Position numbers and translations under genes: made by a program. From CAVPCY01 sp963702525 (GTDB taxonomy: Bacteria; Actinomycetota; Coriobacteriia; Anaerosomatales; PHET01): a stretch of 64,000 nucleotides of DNA. Positions 51,101 through 60,332 of this stretch are shown one piece after another. Each line of letters starts with the position of its first letter. Positions within the stretch are counted from its first letter, which is position 1. The stretch spans positions 99,662-163,661 of the forward strand of contig CAVPCY010000017.1 of the NCBI GenBank assembly GCA_963702525.1, in the 5' to 3' direction. Under the pieces are notes generated by a model, which was not told the origin of the DNA, did no database searches, and saw nothing but the letters and a program-made list of their open reading frames with translations.

Positions 51101-51784
51101 CTAGCAGTACTGGGGCGTCTCGCATCTGCGCTGGCGGCGCTTGCGTCCGCCCTGCTTCGCCGCTGCCACCGACGCGGCATGCCTGGCGACGACCTCAGGG
51201 TTGTCCTTGCAGTTGAGTGATGCGAGCAGCAGCCCGAGGCTTTCTACTGTCTCCGGCGTCATCTCGCCCAAGTTCGGCGCGAAGTCGGTGCGCGTTCTGA
51301 GATGCTCGGCAAGCTCATCGACGGAGATCACTCGAGCGCGGTCTTCGTCGGTCAGTTCAAGTGCTTCGATCGCGCCTTTGGCGAACACCACCAGGCTTTG
51401 TACGTAGCTGGCGTCGAACTCGTAGCCGTACCGCTTGAGAATGGTGCCGAGCTTCTCGCGATGCTTGTCGTTCTGGCGCAACGGATTCTGGACTCTCCGG
51501 TGTTGGTTGTCTCGGTAGCACGCGGTCCAGTCATGATCCTCTGACTTGCCCCGAAAGAGCGCTCCGTAGGTCTTCGTCTCAATCACGAGCAGGCCGAATC
51601 TGTCGATGAAGATGTGATCGATCTGCGTGGTCATGTCGATGCCATCGAGCAGCAGGTCGTTGACCACCCTGTCATGCTCGCCGCACGCTGTCTCGAGTAT
51701 CGCGGCGACCGCGGCCTCGCCTCGGTCGCCGTACGGCTTGGATTGTTCGTAGTTCACGACGTGACGCCCTCCCACCCAGGACAC
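51101..51784 (-). CDS. NERD (nuclease-related) domain protein
   Basis: 227 residues. The NERD core is visible: QSKPYGDRGEAAVAAILE, then TTQIDHIFIDRFGLLVIETK with the D...ExK residues of the PD-(D/E)xK superfamily. A downstream helical part (TPETVESLGLLLASLNCKDN) ends in a basic tail. NERD proteins are rarely characterised; association with defence or plasmid functions is known. It sits in an accessory island with toxin-antitoxin modules. The start ATG at 51784 is less certain than a nearby internal one (VVNYEQSK). Confidence 0.82.
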   Translation of the reverse strand: MSWVGGRHVVNYEQSKPYGDRGEAAVAAILETACGEHDRVVNDLLLDGIDMTTQIDHIFIDRFGLLVIETKTYGALFRGKSEDHDWTACYRDNQHRRVQNPLRQNDKHREKLGTILKRYGYEFDASYVQSLVVFAKGAIEALELTDEDRARVISVDELAEHLRTRTDFAPNLGEMTPETVESLGLLLASLNCKDNPEVVARHAASVAAAKQGGRKRRQRRCETPQYC

Positions 51785-51838
51785 AGTCCGATGTGGGAGT
51801 AATCGGCTTCGGGAGTACGGATCTGAAGCTCGGCGGCG

Positions 51839-52333
51839 TCATGCGAGTGCGTCGAGGATCGAGCCCATCTCTAGAACCATCCGGACAGTATCGGCTGCAG
51901 GATCGGCGAGAACCACTGACTCGAAACCGAGGCGCTCATAGAATGCAACAGCGCTCGGCTTGGCATCGACGACCAGTGCGACGCAGCCGATTCTGCTGTA
52001 CATGACCAGCGATTCCTCCAGTGCAAACGCCACGAGTCTACGGCCGATACCCCGATTCTGTGAGGATGCATCGACTGCCAGCCTTGCGACCAGAAGCGCC
52101 GGCAACGGATAGCGCGGCATGGTGCGGGAGAGGGGCGCCTCGGAGGATCGGACGGCCGTACCCGCGAGGGTCACGAAACCCTCGATGCGGTCCGTCTCGT
52201 CCACGTGCACGTACGTGGCGCTGACTCCGAGATTCGTGTTCGCAAGCGCGTGAGTCTTCAGGTAGCGGTCGAGGTCAGCTGATCCGCAGGAGAAGCCGGA
52301 GGGGTCGTCAGTCTCCGCGAGGAGCCTAATCAC
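51839..52333 (-). CDS. GNAT acetyltransferase, likely toxin
   Basis: 164 residues. The GNAT fold has the acetyl-CoA loop RLAVDASSQNRGIGRRLV (Q-x-x-G-x-G) and the Tyr in AVAFYERLGFESVVLADPA. The length and SCGSADLDRYLKTHALANTN start match TacT/AtaT-type toxins, which acetylate aminoacyl-tRNA. These are usually paired with a DUF1778 (ribbon-helix-helix) antitoxin; here the upstream gene, overlapping by eight bases, is Phd/YefM-like. That mix is unusual but fits a functional pair. Confidence 0.82.
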   Translation of the reverse strand: MIRLLAETDDPSGFSCGSADLDRYLKTHALANTNLGVSATYVHVDETDRIEGFVTLAGTAVRSSEAPLSRTMPRYPLPALLVARLAVDASSQNRGIGRRLVAFALEESLVMYSRIGCVALVVDAKPSAVAFYERLGFESVVLADPAADTVRMVLEMGSILDALA

Positions 52334-52691
52334 CGTCTGCGGCCATCAGGCCTTTGAGGGCATCTGTGGCCGGACGCGGGTATCGGACACGGTCGGCGAC
52401 AATGGCGAATGACTCGGGGGTCAGTACGGTCTCGTCGGACGGATTCGCCATCAGCGCCATGACCTCGCGGTGCCCGCGTGCTGCGCGCACGGCGGCGAGC
52501 CGATCGCGAAACGTGCCGTCCTCCTCGGCCACGGCAAGAAGGTCGTCGAGCAGGGCGAGTTCCTCGATCGAGACTAGTGCGGCGACCGGGCGGTTGTGCT
52601 TCTCGATGAGCACTCGTTCCTTGCCGTACCCGACCATACTGAGAATCTCGGCGAAACGGGTGCGCGCCTCAGATGCGGTGACTGCGGTCAT
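52326..52691 (-). CDS. Phd/YefM-type antitoxin
   Basis: 121 residues, longer than the usual 80. The N-terminal DNA-binding part (TAVTASEARTRFAEILSMVG, ERVLIEKHNRPVAALVSIEE) is clear Phd/YefM; the extension of about 50 residues should bind the toxin (LAAVRAARGHREVMALMANP; SFAIVADRVRYPRPA). AAGGAGG lies before ATG 52691. It is first in an operon with the GNAT gene. The promoter region carries repeats at 52718-52738 likely bound by this protein. Confidence 0.85.
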   Translation of the reverse strand: MTAVTASEARTRFAEILSMVGYGKERVLIEKHNRPVAALVSIEELALLDDLLAVAEEDGTFRDRLAAVRAARGHREVMALMANPSDETVLTPESFAIVADRVRYPRPATDALKGLMAADGD

Positions 52692-52717
52692 GGTGATGCC
52701 TCCTTGACTGGCATGTT

Positions 52718-52738
52718 ATACGTTTCGTATGTTTCGTA
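52718..52738 (-). promoter_or_regulatory. Operator-like repeats of the Phd-GNAT operon
   Basis: Palindrome ATACG-TTT-CGTAT (52718-52730) and a direct repeat GTTTCGTA (52722-52729 and 52731-52738). They lie just upstream of the ribosome-binding site of the leftward antitoxin gene and are AT-rich against the surroundings. Confidence 0.6.
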
Positions 52739-52912
52739 CAATAAGAGCTGCTCGAATGATGGACGCGGACCAGGGGGATCGATGGCCGCGAACTGCCGAC
52801 CGGTCTTGATGGCGACTCGGTAGGGATCTGGGAAGCGTTCGGTTGGACCGCCCCACTAGTGTTGCCGGCACACACGAATCGGTGCGTGCTGCGACACCGG
52901 GGAGGCGATGGG

Positions 52913-53938
52913 ATGGACGACGGGTTGGCAGCGGCGACCCCCGCTGAGGCCACGCTGTTCAGCGACGTCGCAGGCATGATCGATGGTGCGCGCGGCCGCG
53001 CCGCGGCGGCGGTCAACAGCGAACTCGTGATGCTGTACTGGAGTGTCGGCAAGCGGGTTCGCGAGGAGGTTCTCGGCGGGGAGCGGGCGGAGTACGGTCA
53101 GCGGGTCGTGAAGCGGCTCGCGGAGCGGCTGACTGAGCGGTATGGGCGGGGGTGGAGCCGGCAGAACATCGAGAGGATGGTCCACTTCACGGAGTGGGTG
53201 CCCGACTTCGAGAAATGCTCGACACTGTCGGGCAAATTGAGTTGGAGTCACATCAGTGAGCTCCTTGCTACCTCCGAGCAGCGGAAACGCGACTTCTACG
53301 CGGTCTTTGCGGTGCACGAGCGCTGGAGCGTGCGCACACTGCGCGCCAAGATCGACGGGCAAGCTGTACGAGCGCACCGTCGCGGCGCGGGGCTCCGCTG
53401 GTTGGGCTCGAAGCCGAGCTTGGCGACGCTCTCGGCCACCGGCACCCTCGAGCCGGCCCTCGCCTTCCGCGACCCTTACGTACTCGACTTCCTCGGCCTG
53501 GCGCCGGAGCACAGCGAGGCCGACCTCGAGCGGGCGATCCTCGACGAGATGCAGCGGTTCTTGCTCGAACTGGGCGTCGGGTTCGCGTTCGTGGAGCGGC
53601 AGAAGCGCATGACCGTCGACGGGCGTGACTACCGGCTCGATCTGCTGCTCTACCACATCACCATGCGCTGCTATGTGGCCCTCGAACTCAAGACGCGTCC
53701 GCTTGCGCCGGGCGACTACGGGCAGATGATGCTGTACCTGCGCTGGCTCGATCGCCACCAGCGGCATCCGGGTGACTCGGCACCGATCGGGCTGATCCTG
53801 TGCACGGAGAAGGGGCCGGAGCAGGTCGCGTTATTGGGGCTGGACTCGGGGGAGGTGAGGGCGGCGCAGTATGTGACCGACGAGGTGCGCGCCGGCCTGG
53901 AGCGCATTGCTGCGAGGGCGAAGGAGCTGGGGGCGTGA
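52913..53938 (+). CDS. DUF1016 (YhcG-like) PDDEXK nuclease
   Basis: 341 residues. N-terminal DUF1016 domain: AAAVNSELVMLYWSVGKRVR and LAERLTERYGRGWSRQNIER, KLSWSHISELLATSEQRKRD. The C-terminal nuclease domain has YVLDFLGLAPEHSEADLERA and DYRLDLLLYHITMRCYVALE followed by LKT (D...ExK). Such proteins occur in defence islands and restriction-like contexts. Between, residues about 148-165 read unlike relatives; a different frame there gives KIDGKLYERTVAAR, the expected family motif. A +1 shift at 53357-53359 and a -1 shift near 53404-53406 would explain this. ATG 52913 follows GGGGAGG. Confidence 0.85.
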   Translation: MDDGLAAATPAEATLFSDVAGMIDGARGRAAAAVNSELVMLYWSVGKRVREEVLGGERAEYGQRVVKRLAERLTERYGRGWSRQNIERMVHFTEWVPDFEKCSTLSGKLSWSHISELLATSEQRKRDFYAVFAVHERWSVRTLRAKIDGQAVRAHRRGAGLRWLGSKPSLATLSATGTLEPALAFRDPYVLDFLGLAPEHSEADLERAILDEMQRFLLELGVGFAFVERQKRMTVDGRDYRLDLLLYHITMRCYVALELKTRPLAPGDYGQMMLYLRWLDRHQRHPGDSAPIGLILCTEKGPEQVALLGLDSGEVRAAQYVTDEVRAGLERIAARAKELGA

Positions 53939-54151
53939 GTGGGGCCTCGAGGCCGGGTGGTCGGCCTTGGGGAGTTGACGCTGACGCGGTCGGTTCGGTG
54001 TTGCATAGTACGCGAAATTCGTAAGTAGTTAAGTACTCGGAGTAATCTTGAACACCGCCCTACGTGAGCGTAGCAATAGCGGGGGCCGACGTGCCTGTCG
54101 GGCCGAGGTGGGGTACCTGAGAAGCACTCACCGATATCGAGGGGGTCTCGC

Positions 54152-55168
54152 GTGAAGGATCGCAAGGTGTTGCTCATCTCTGTGGTGGCTGCCACCGTTG
54201 TCACCGCACTGATCCCGCTGTTCGACGCGTACCTGGTGCCCCAGATCGACTTGCTGCCCGATGCCGGCCCGGCCTGGTACTACTGGAAGCTTCCCGAGCC
54301 CACACTCCTCACGCGAGTCGCGGCGTGGGCGCCCTACCTGCTCCACATGGCGCTTCTGTGGTACCTCATCTTCAAGCTGAATCAGTCCAAGAAGCGTCAG
54401 GACGACACCCTGTCGAAGTGGAACTGGTGGCTGCTGGGCGTGAACGCCGCAGCTGTCGCGATTCACTTCGTGGGTACGGCGCTCACGTACGACGGCACCG
54501 CCCAGGACGTGCCGGTGTGGAGCTCGCAGTACTCGGTCATCTTCATGCTCGTGCTCATCCTGATCATGAAGAATCGCTGGCGCGGCCTGTTCTTTGGACG
54601 CAAGGCGCCCCTGCCAAAGGATGGCGTCCGGCTCACCAGTTCCATCCACTCGTACTACATCGCGTGGGGGGTCGCCTACACCTTCTGGTTCCATCCGGTC
54701 GTGTCCACGTGGGCGCACGTCATCGGCTTCTTCTACATGTTCCTGCTGTTCATCCAGCTGTCGCTGGGCCGCACGCGCGTGCACGTGAACAAGCTATGGA
54801 CGCTTGCACTCGAGGTCATCGTGCTGGTGCACGGGACGGCGGTCGCCTACTTCACCCAGCAGTCGATCATCTGGACCATGTTCTTCACGGGGTTCCTGAC
54901 GATACTGATCGTGACGCAGATCTACGGCCTGGGCCTCTCGAAATGGGCGATCCGCAGTGCGTCGGCGGCGTACGTCGTGCTGGTGCTCGGTCTGTACACG
55001 TTCTATCCGAGCGGCACGTTCTCGACCGAGCGACTGGCGAAGATCTACCAGGTCTCGTTCATCCCGGTCGCCGAGTACAGCTTGGTGTTCATTGTGGCGG
55101 GGGCGTTGTGGGCTGTGAGTCTGCTGCCGCCGGTTCGGAGCTACCTGCACCCGTCGGGCAAGAGGTAG
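54152..55168 (+). CDS. Multi-pass membrane protein of unknown function
   Basis: 338 residues with about nine hydrophobic segments, e.g. LLISVVAATVVTALIPLF, WAPYLLHMALLWYLIFKL, IIWTMFFTGFLTILIVTQIY, and AEYSLVFIVAGALWAVSLL. There are several Trp/Tyr at membrane interfaces and a His in STWAHVIGFFYM. I do not recognise the family; it resembles small integral membrane proteins of actinobacteria. GTG start after GAGGGGGTC. The 210 bases before it hold no gene. The next gene, an aminotransferase, has a different base composition and is unlikely to be linked. Confidence 0.7.
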   Translation: MKDRKVLLISVVAATVVTALIPLFDAYLVPQIDLLPDAGPAWYYWKLPEPTLLTRVAAWAPYLLHMALLWYLIFKLNQSKKRQDDTLSKWNWWLLGVNAAAVAIHFVGTALTYDGTAQDVPVWSSQYSVIFMLVLILIMKNRWRGLFFGRKAPLPKDGVRLTSSIHSYYIAWGVAYTFWFHPVVSTWAHVIGFFYMFLLFIQLSLGRTRVHVNKLWTLALEVIVLVHGTAVAYFTQQSIIWTMFFTGFLTILIVTQIYGLGLSKWAIRSASAAYVVLVLGLYTFYPSGTFSTERLAKIYQVSFIPVAEYSLVFIVAGALWAVSLLPPVRSYLHPSGKR

Positions 55169-55230
55169 TCGACGCCGAAACGAGAGCTCTCTCGCGAACG
55201 AAGAACCGAATCAGTCACAAGGCAGGCATC

Positions 55231-56371
55231 ATGATCAACGCACTCGTCGATCGTTCAAGCTATCCCAGCCTCAACGAGTGCGTCTATCTCAACCAGGCTT
55301 CACTGGGTCTAATCGGTCAGCCAGCCGTTCGAGTCAATGCATGAGTTCCTTGACGACACCGCCCGCCACGGCAATCTCAGAATGACCGACGAGGAGGAGG
55401 TCGGATTCTTCGAGTCGTTGCGTCAGCGCGGTGCGAGACTCCTGAATTGCCATGCTGATCAACTTGCCATCACAGCAAGCGCCAGTGAGCTTCTCGGTCA
55501 ACTGCCCTTCTTGATTCGCCCGGCTTCCGGCAGCTCCATTGTCGCCGTTGCCACAGACTTTCCGGCTCTTACCCGCCCCTGGATTCGATATGCGGCCGAG
55601 AACGATTGCTCTCTCCGCTTTGTTGACGACATCGCAACCGAGAATCTCACAGACAGGCTCATCAATGGCATCGACAGTCATACATCCGTTGTAGCCGTCA
55701 GCTACGTTCAGTTCTCCACCGGATCCATGGTCGACGTTCCCCGTCTGCGCGAGGCGTGTGCGCGTGCTGGCGCAAGGCTAGTCATCGACGCAACACAAGC
55801 GGCAGGAATCCTGAAGGTAGACTCACAGCGCTGGAGGGCCGATGCGGTTGTCACTAGCGGCTACAAGTGGCTGGGCGGTCACGGCGGCGTTGCACTCTCG
55901 GCAGTATCTGCCACGTTGCTCGAACAAGATCCACCGCTTCCGGGCTGGTTTGGAACAGGCAGTCCCTTTGACTTTGAAGCCACAAGCCTGCATTTCGCCG
56001 CCGACGCACGACGCTTCACCCAGTCGACGATGTCCTACATCTCGATGGCTGGCCTCACAACGGCACTCGACCATCTGATGTCCTTGAGTGAGAGTCGACT
56101 TGAGGCGCATTCACGCCAACTCTCACGGAGACTCATCGAGGGTGCGCATGCGCACGGATGGACACCATTTCGAGCGTTGGAGGACGCGTCGGCGTCACCC
56201 CACATAGTGGCGCTCACCCACTCGGAGTTCGGCGTGGAGAGAGCAGTCGACGCATTGCGTCGCAACCGTATCGTTTGTGGAGTTCGCAACGGTCGCATCA
56301 GGATTTCGCTCGCGCCCTACAACAACAGCTCTGATGTTGATGCCTTGATTGATGCGTTGGCCTCTATCTAG
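55231..56371 (+). pseudogene. Class V aminotransferase (PLP), one frameshift, atypical composition
   Basis: An N-terminal fragment INALVDRSSYPSLNECVYLN, QASLGLIGQPAVRVN leads into HEFLDDTARHGNLRM once one base (near 55336) is removed. Main motifs: VIDATQAAGILKVDSQRWRA and the PLP lysine in TSGYKWLGGHGGVALSAVS. Relatives include isopenicillin-N epimerase- and cysteine desulfurase-like enzymes; the exact amino acid is not deducible. Codon use is visibly less GC-rich (AAC, AGC, TCA, CAA, ATC with many A/T third bases) than its neighbours. This suggests recent transfer. The frame break probably is an assembly insertion. Confidence 0.78.
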
Positions 56372-56480
56372 GTGCCTGAAACGATCGCACCCGCGTCGAG
56401 GAAAGCTGGTCACCCGTGCGAGGGGTAGAGTGAAGGAGCGGGCGCAGGTGCGTTCGGTGGCGCACGGAGGGGAGCGTGCA

Positions 56481-56980
56481 ATGAGCAAGCGCGTTCTGGT
56501 GGGCTTCGCGACCGGCACGGGGACGACGGCCGGCGTCGCGGACGCGATCGGTAGCGACGCTGGTCGAGCGGGGCTTCTCGGTCGACGTGAAGCCGATGAA
56601 GGAGCAGCCGCACGGTGGAGGGCTACGACGCCGTGGTGCTGGGGAGTGCCATCAACGGCGGTCAGTGGCTACCCGAGGCCGTCTCGTATCTGGAGGCCAA
56701 CAAGGACGCGCTCGGCCAGAAGCCGGTGTCGCTCTTCTGCGTGCACGCGATGAACTGCGGGTCCGATCCCAAGAAGACCCGGAAGCGGCTCGCGTACCTC
56801 GACAAGGAGCGTGCGATGGTGACGCCGGCTGCCGAGGGGTTCTTCGCCGGCAAGGGGCCGTCGCAAGCCGACACGAACGCGTTCTCGCGCTGGGCGTTTC
56901 GGGCATTCGGCGGCGACGTCGAGGGCGACGGCCGCGACTGGGATGCGATCCGCGCCTGGGCCGAGCAGGTGCCTGTCTAG
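56481..56980 (+). pseudogene. Flavodoxin-domain protein, two frameshifts
   Basis: Three frames in turn read SKRVLVGFATGTGTTAGVAD, then TLVERGFSVDVKPMKEQP, then VEGYDAVVLGSAINGGQWLP, EGDGRDWDAIRAWAEQVPV. They join by removing one base at about 56550-56558 and one at GG 56614-56615, giving one protein of about 165 residues. The FMN phosphate loop ATGTGTT and the VLGSAI segment are typical of flavodoxin / protoporphyrinogen oxidase HemG-type proteins (menaquinone-dependent). ATG 56481 follows GGAGGGGAG. Relatives act in haem synthesis or electron transfer. Confidence 0.75.
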
Positions 56981-56997
56981 CCGCGCACCAGCACGCG

Positions 56998-57372
56998 CTA
57001 GCGGGTCGCGACGAGGTAGGTGCTTGCGGCCGCGAGCAGCACAGCGGCAAAGGACCCGATGCGGTGCACCCAGACCACGGCGACCGGCGGTTGCTGCATG
57101 CCGCTGATCGACGCCACCCGAGGCGAACGCCGCGACAACGAGCACCGCGGTGGCCGCCACAACGAGCCACTCGGCCGCCGAGAAGGGCGTCGTGCCGTTC
57201 GCTTGGTAGACGGCGATGCCGATCACGACCACCGCGGCGAGATCCACGAGCTTGTGGAGTTGAGCAGCGCGGCGCCGTACGGCTTGCCGGTCCGAGTGAG
57301 CCATACGCCCGAGGCGACCACGACCGCGGCGGCGACAGCCAGCGCAGCGCTCCTGATACCATCGATGCCCAC
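56998..57372 (-). pseudogene. Small four-span membrane protein, two frameshifts
   Basis: Reading leftward from GTG 57372 (GGGAGGGG seven bases before) the frames give GIDGIRSAALAVAAAVVVAS, then LHKLVDLAAVVVIGIAVYQA and AAEWLVVAATAVLVVAAFAS, then MQQPPVAVVWVHRIGSFAAV, LLAAASTYLVATR. One base lost near 57256-57262 and one gained at 57114-57118 separate them. The conserved-looking His residues (LHKLVD; WVHRIG) recall small heme or quinone-associated membrane proteins, but I do not recognise the family. It is convergent with the flavodoxin gene. Confidence 0.6.
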
Positions 57373-57500
57373 GGAAGAACCCCTCCCGGCGGCGGGTCAT
57401 GAGCCGTTCGTGGGCAATGGGAACACACTGCATTGCGAGTGCGGCAAGGGCTCGCAGGGTCGCCGAGCTCGCGAGGATGGACCTGACCGAAAGGGTACGG

Positions 57501-57941
57501 GTGAAGCTGCGCACGACGCTCGTGCTGGTGGTAGTGGTCGGAGTGCTAACGACGGCGCTCGTAGTGGCCGGCTGCACGTCGACGGACAGCACGAACCCGG
57601 CATCGCTCGAGGGCACGTGGCAGCTCGAGTCGTTCGGCGGCGCTCAGGGCCTCAAGCCGGCCGACCCGGCAGTCACCACGAACATGACGATGGAGGCCGG
57701 CATGGCCGGCGGTAGCGGGGGAGTCAACTCCTACTCGGCCATATACGAGACCTTGGGCGAGAACGCGCTGACGTTCGGGCGGGTCGTGGCGACTCAGATG
57801 GCCGGCGAGCAAGCCGCGATGGCGCAGGAGGCCGCGTTCTTCGCAGCGCTCGAGAAGACCGAGCACTTCGAGATCAGCGACGGCAAACTCGTGCTGAGCG
57901 ACGCCGGCAACAACACGCTCGCCGTGATGAAGCTGCAGTAG
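57501..57941 (+). CDS. META-domain lipoprotein
   Basis: 146 residues. A lipoprotein signal (KLRTTLVLVVVVGVLTTALV, lipobox VVAGC) precedes a META/HslJ-like domain: LEGTWQLESFGGAQGL and HFEISDGKLVLSDAGNNTLA. META proteins are small extracytoplasmic proteins of unclear function, some linked to stress or motility. GTG 57501 after AAAGGG suits the lipobox; the frame is open back to 57399. Its end runs into the 3' end of the opposite kinase gene with a two-base gap. Confidence 0.83.
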   Translation: MKLRTTLVLVVVVGVLTTALVVAGCTSTDSTNPASLEGTWQLESFGGAQGLKPADPAVTTNMTMEAGMAGGSGGVNSYSAIYETLGENALTFGRVVATQMAGEQAAMAQEAAFFAALEKTEHFEISDGKLVLSDAGNNTLAVMKLQ

Positions 57942-57943
57942 TT

Positions 57944-59643
57944 CTACCCGCGTGGCCCGTGTCCTCGGCCACCCGAACATGATCCGCAGCAGCGGCAGCA
58001 CCGACGCCGCCATCAGCACCTTCGCGAGCGTGGGCTCGGCGGTGTAGAGCATCGCGCCCGCGACGAGCAGCCCCGCGAACACGAGCCCGTTCGTCACGCG
58101 GTTCACCGAGCGCTCGAGGCGCCGCACCCGCAGGTCGAGCAGGGGCGTCTGCACGCTGAGCTCGCCGCGCTCGATGGTCGAGAGCACGCGGTCGGCGCGC
58201 CCGGGAAGCCCGATGAGCGTCTGGGCGATCTTGCCGGCCTCGGCAAGCCACATCTGCCAGTTCGCGCCGCCGCCCTCATCGGCGATGAGCTTGCTCGCGT
58301 ACGGAGAGATCGAGATCCACAGGTTGAACTGGGGGTCGAGGCCGGTGCACATGCCGGAGAGGATCGCGACCGAGCGGCCCAGCAGCAGCAGGTTCTCGGG
58401 AAGCTGGAACGGGAGGTCGACGCATCAGCTCGCGGAACTGCAGGCCGAAGCGCATCATCTCGGCGTGGTCGATGTCTCTGAGGTCGCTCATGCTCATGCC
58501 CCAGAAGCGCTCGAACAGCTGCATGCTCGCGCGCTCGATCAGCCGCAGGTCGGCGCGGGGGAGCAGCACGTCGAGCGTCTTGAAGCTCGCCACCAGGCGC
58601 GCCGCATCCTGCGTGCCGACGGCGACGAGCACTTCGCGCAGGCCGGTGCGCAGGTTCTCGGGCACGCGGCCCACCATGCCGAAGTCGACGAACGTGAGCT
58701 GCCAGTTGGGATTGCCGTCGGCGTCGACGCCTTCGAGCGGGGTGACGAACAGGTTGCCGGGATGCGGGTCGGCGTGGAAGAAGCCGTCGTCGAGGATCTG
58801 CTGCATGTAGGTGTCGAGCAGCACCTTGGCGACCTGCCGAGCGGTCGAGCCCGGCGGCGGTGATCGCGTCGTAGTCACCCAGCTTGATCGCCGAGACGTC
58901 CTCGAGCGTGAGCACGCGCCGCGACGTGACGCTCCACACGACCTTGGGCACGCGGACGTGCGGCTTGCCGGCGAAGTTGGCGGCGAACGTCTCGGCGTTG
59001 CGAGCCCTCGGCGAGGTAGTCGATCTCGTCCAGCGTAGTCGTCGCGAACTCCTCGACGAGCGCCGGCACGTCGGCGCGGTCGCTGACGGGCCGGTAGCGC
59101 TTGAGCCAGCCGCCCACGCGGCGCAGCGCGGCGAGGTCGACCTCGACGATCTGCTCGATGTAGGGCCGCTGGACCTTGACGACCACGTCGGTGAAGCCCA
59201 GCTCGGCGGCGTCGTGCTCGCACAGCCGCGCGCGGTGCGCCTGGCCGAGCGAGGCGGCGGCCAGCGGGACCTCGTCGAACAACGCGTAGTGCTCGGCGAG
59301 CGTCTGGCCCAGCTCGGCCTCGGCCTGGGCGCGGATGGCGTCGAAGGGCACCGGCGGCACCTCGTCTTGCAGGCCGGAGAGCTCGTCGGTGATCTCGGCG
59401 GGCAGCACGTCGAGGCGTGCCGAGAGGAACTGGCCCGACCTTGATCATCAGCCCGCCCATGCGGATGGCGAGCGCGCGGAAGCGCACCGCGATGCGCCGG
59501 CTGCGGTCCGAGCGGGTGTCGCGCGACCACCCGCCCAGACCGATCTTGGGCAGGAAGATCTCCCAGAAGATGAAGCCGGCGGTCACCCGGCCGAAGAAGA
59601 ACACGATGCGCCAGTAGCGGGCGCGCAGTTGCGACGGCTTCAT
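57944..59643 (-). pseudogene. ABC1/UbiB-family atypical kinase, several frameshifts
   Basis: About 565 residues if five breaks are repaired. Order: WRIVFFFGRVTAGFIFWEIF at the N-terminus; the Ala-rich nucleotide loop DEVPLAAASLGQAHRARL; Lys in VVVKVQRPYIEQIVEVDL; catalytic FHADPHPGNLFVTPLEGVDA; metal-binding TFVDFGMVGRVPENLRTG; and two C-terminal spans (NGLVFAGLLVAGAMLYTAEP). Breaks sit near 59434-59436, 59005-59007, 58850-58852, 58421-58423 and 57962, each cured by removing one base; the last gives a stop at 57944. The protein is membrane-associated and probably involved in quinone or lipid metabolism. A PadR regulator gene precedes it. Confidence 0.8.
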
Positions 59644-59655
59644 CTCAGTGCCGGC

Positions 59656-60222
59656 CTAGTCCTCGGCGAGGATCGCGTAGAGCTTCTTGCGGGCGTCGGT
59701 CAGGACCTCGATGGCGGCTGCCGTCTGGTCCGCCGAGCCGGTCGTGCCGATCTGCCACACGGCCTGCATCAGCTTGCCCGCGGCCTCGCGGTAGCCCGGC
59801 GCGGTGCCGCTGGCGGCGGCCTCGTCCCACGGGGCGGCCTGCTCGGCCATCTCGGCGACGGCGGCGGTTCCGGCCTCGGTCAGGCTGAAGACCTTCTTGC
59901 CCGCGGTCTCCTCGGCGGTGACGAGGCCCTCGTCGGCGAGCAGCTGCAGGGTGGGGTAGACCGAGCCGGCCGATGGGGCTCCAGGCGCCGCCGCTGCGGG
60001 CCGAGAGCTCCTGGATGATCTGGTAGCCGTGCATGGGCTGCTCGGAGAGCAGGCGCAGCACTGCGCTGCGGATGTCACCGCGGCGTGCGCGCGAGCCGTG
60101 GCCGCCGAAGCCGCCGAAGCCGTGGGGCGGGCGGAAGCCGCGGGGGCCGAAGCTGCCGTGATGGGCGCGATGCTCGCGGCCGCTGGCCGCATGCGTCGCC
60201 CGGAAGTGGAGTACGTGTGCAT
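59656..60222 (-). pseudogene. PadR-family regulator, frame disruptions near N-terminus and at 59975
   Basis: The winged-helix core is SAVLRLLSEQPMHGYQIIQE and, after one extra base at the GGGG 59975-59978, SAGSVYPTLQLLADEGLVTA. The C-terminus (GYREAAGKLMQAVWQIGTTG, LTDARKKLYAILAED) is an oligomerisation helix. The N-terminal reading frame changes once more (60165-60215), revealing a Gly/Phe/His-rich stretch such as HHGSFGPRGFRPPHGFGGFG; many PadR-like proteins have such extensions. ATG 60222 follows AGAAAGGA. It likely represses its own operon with the ABC1 kinase via the repeats at 60247-60279. Confidence 0.8.
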
Positions 60223-60246
60223 GGTGGGTCCTTTCTGTCGCTTGTA

Positions 60247-60279
60247 GCGCGATAACACGATATATCGCTAACTATCGCG
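60247..60279 (-). promoter_or_regulatory. Candidate PadR operator
   Basis: AT-rich cluster of inverted GCGATA/TATCGC elements around the perfect palindrome CGATATATCG (60258-60267), flanked by GCGCGATA and TATCGCG. It lies 25 bases upstream of the PadR start and overlaps likely promoter elements. Confidence 0.55.
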
Positions 60280-60332
60280 ACATACTAGCACGACACGTGC
60301 CACAGACGAAAGGCGCGATGCCAGTGCCGGTC

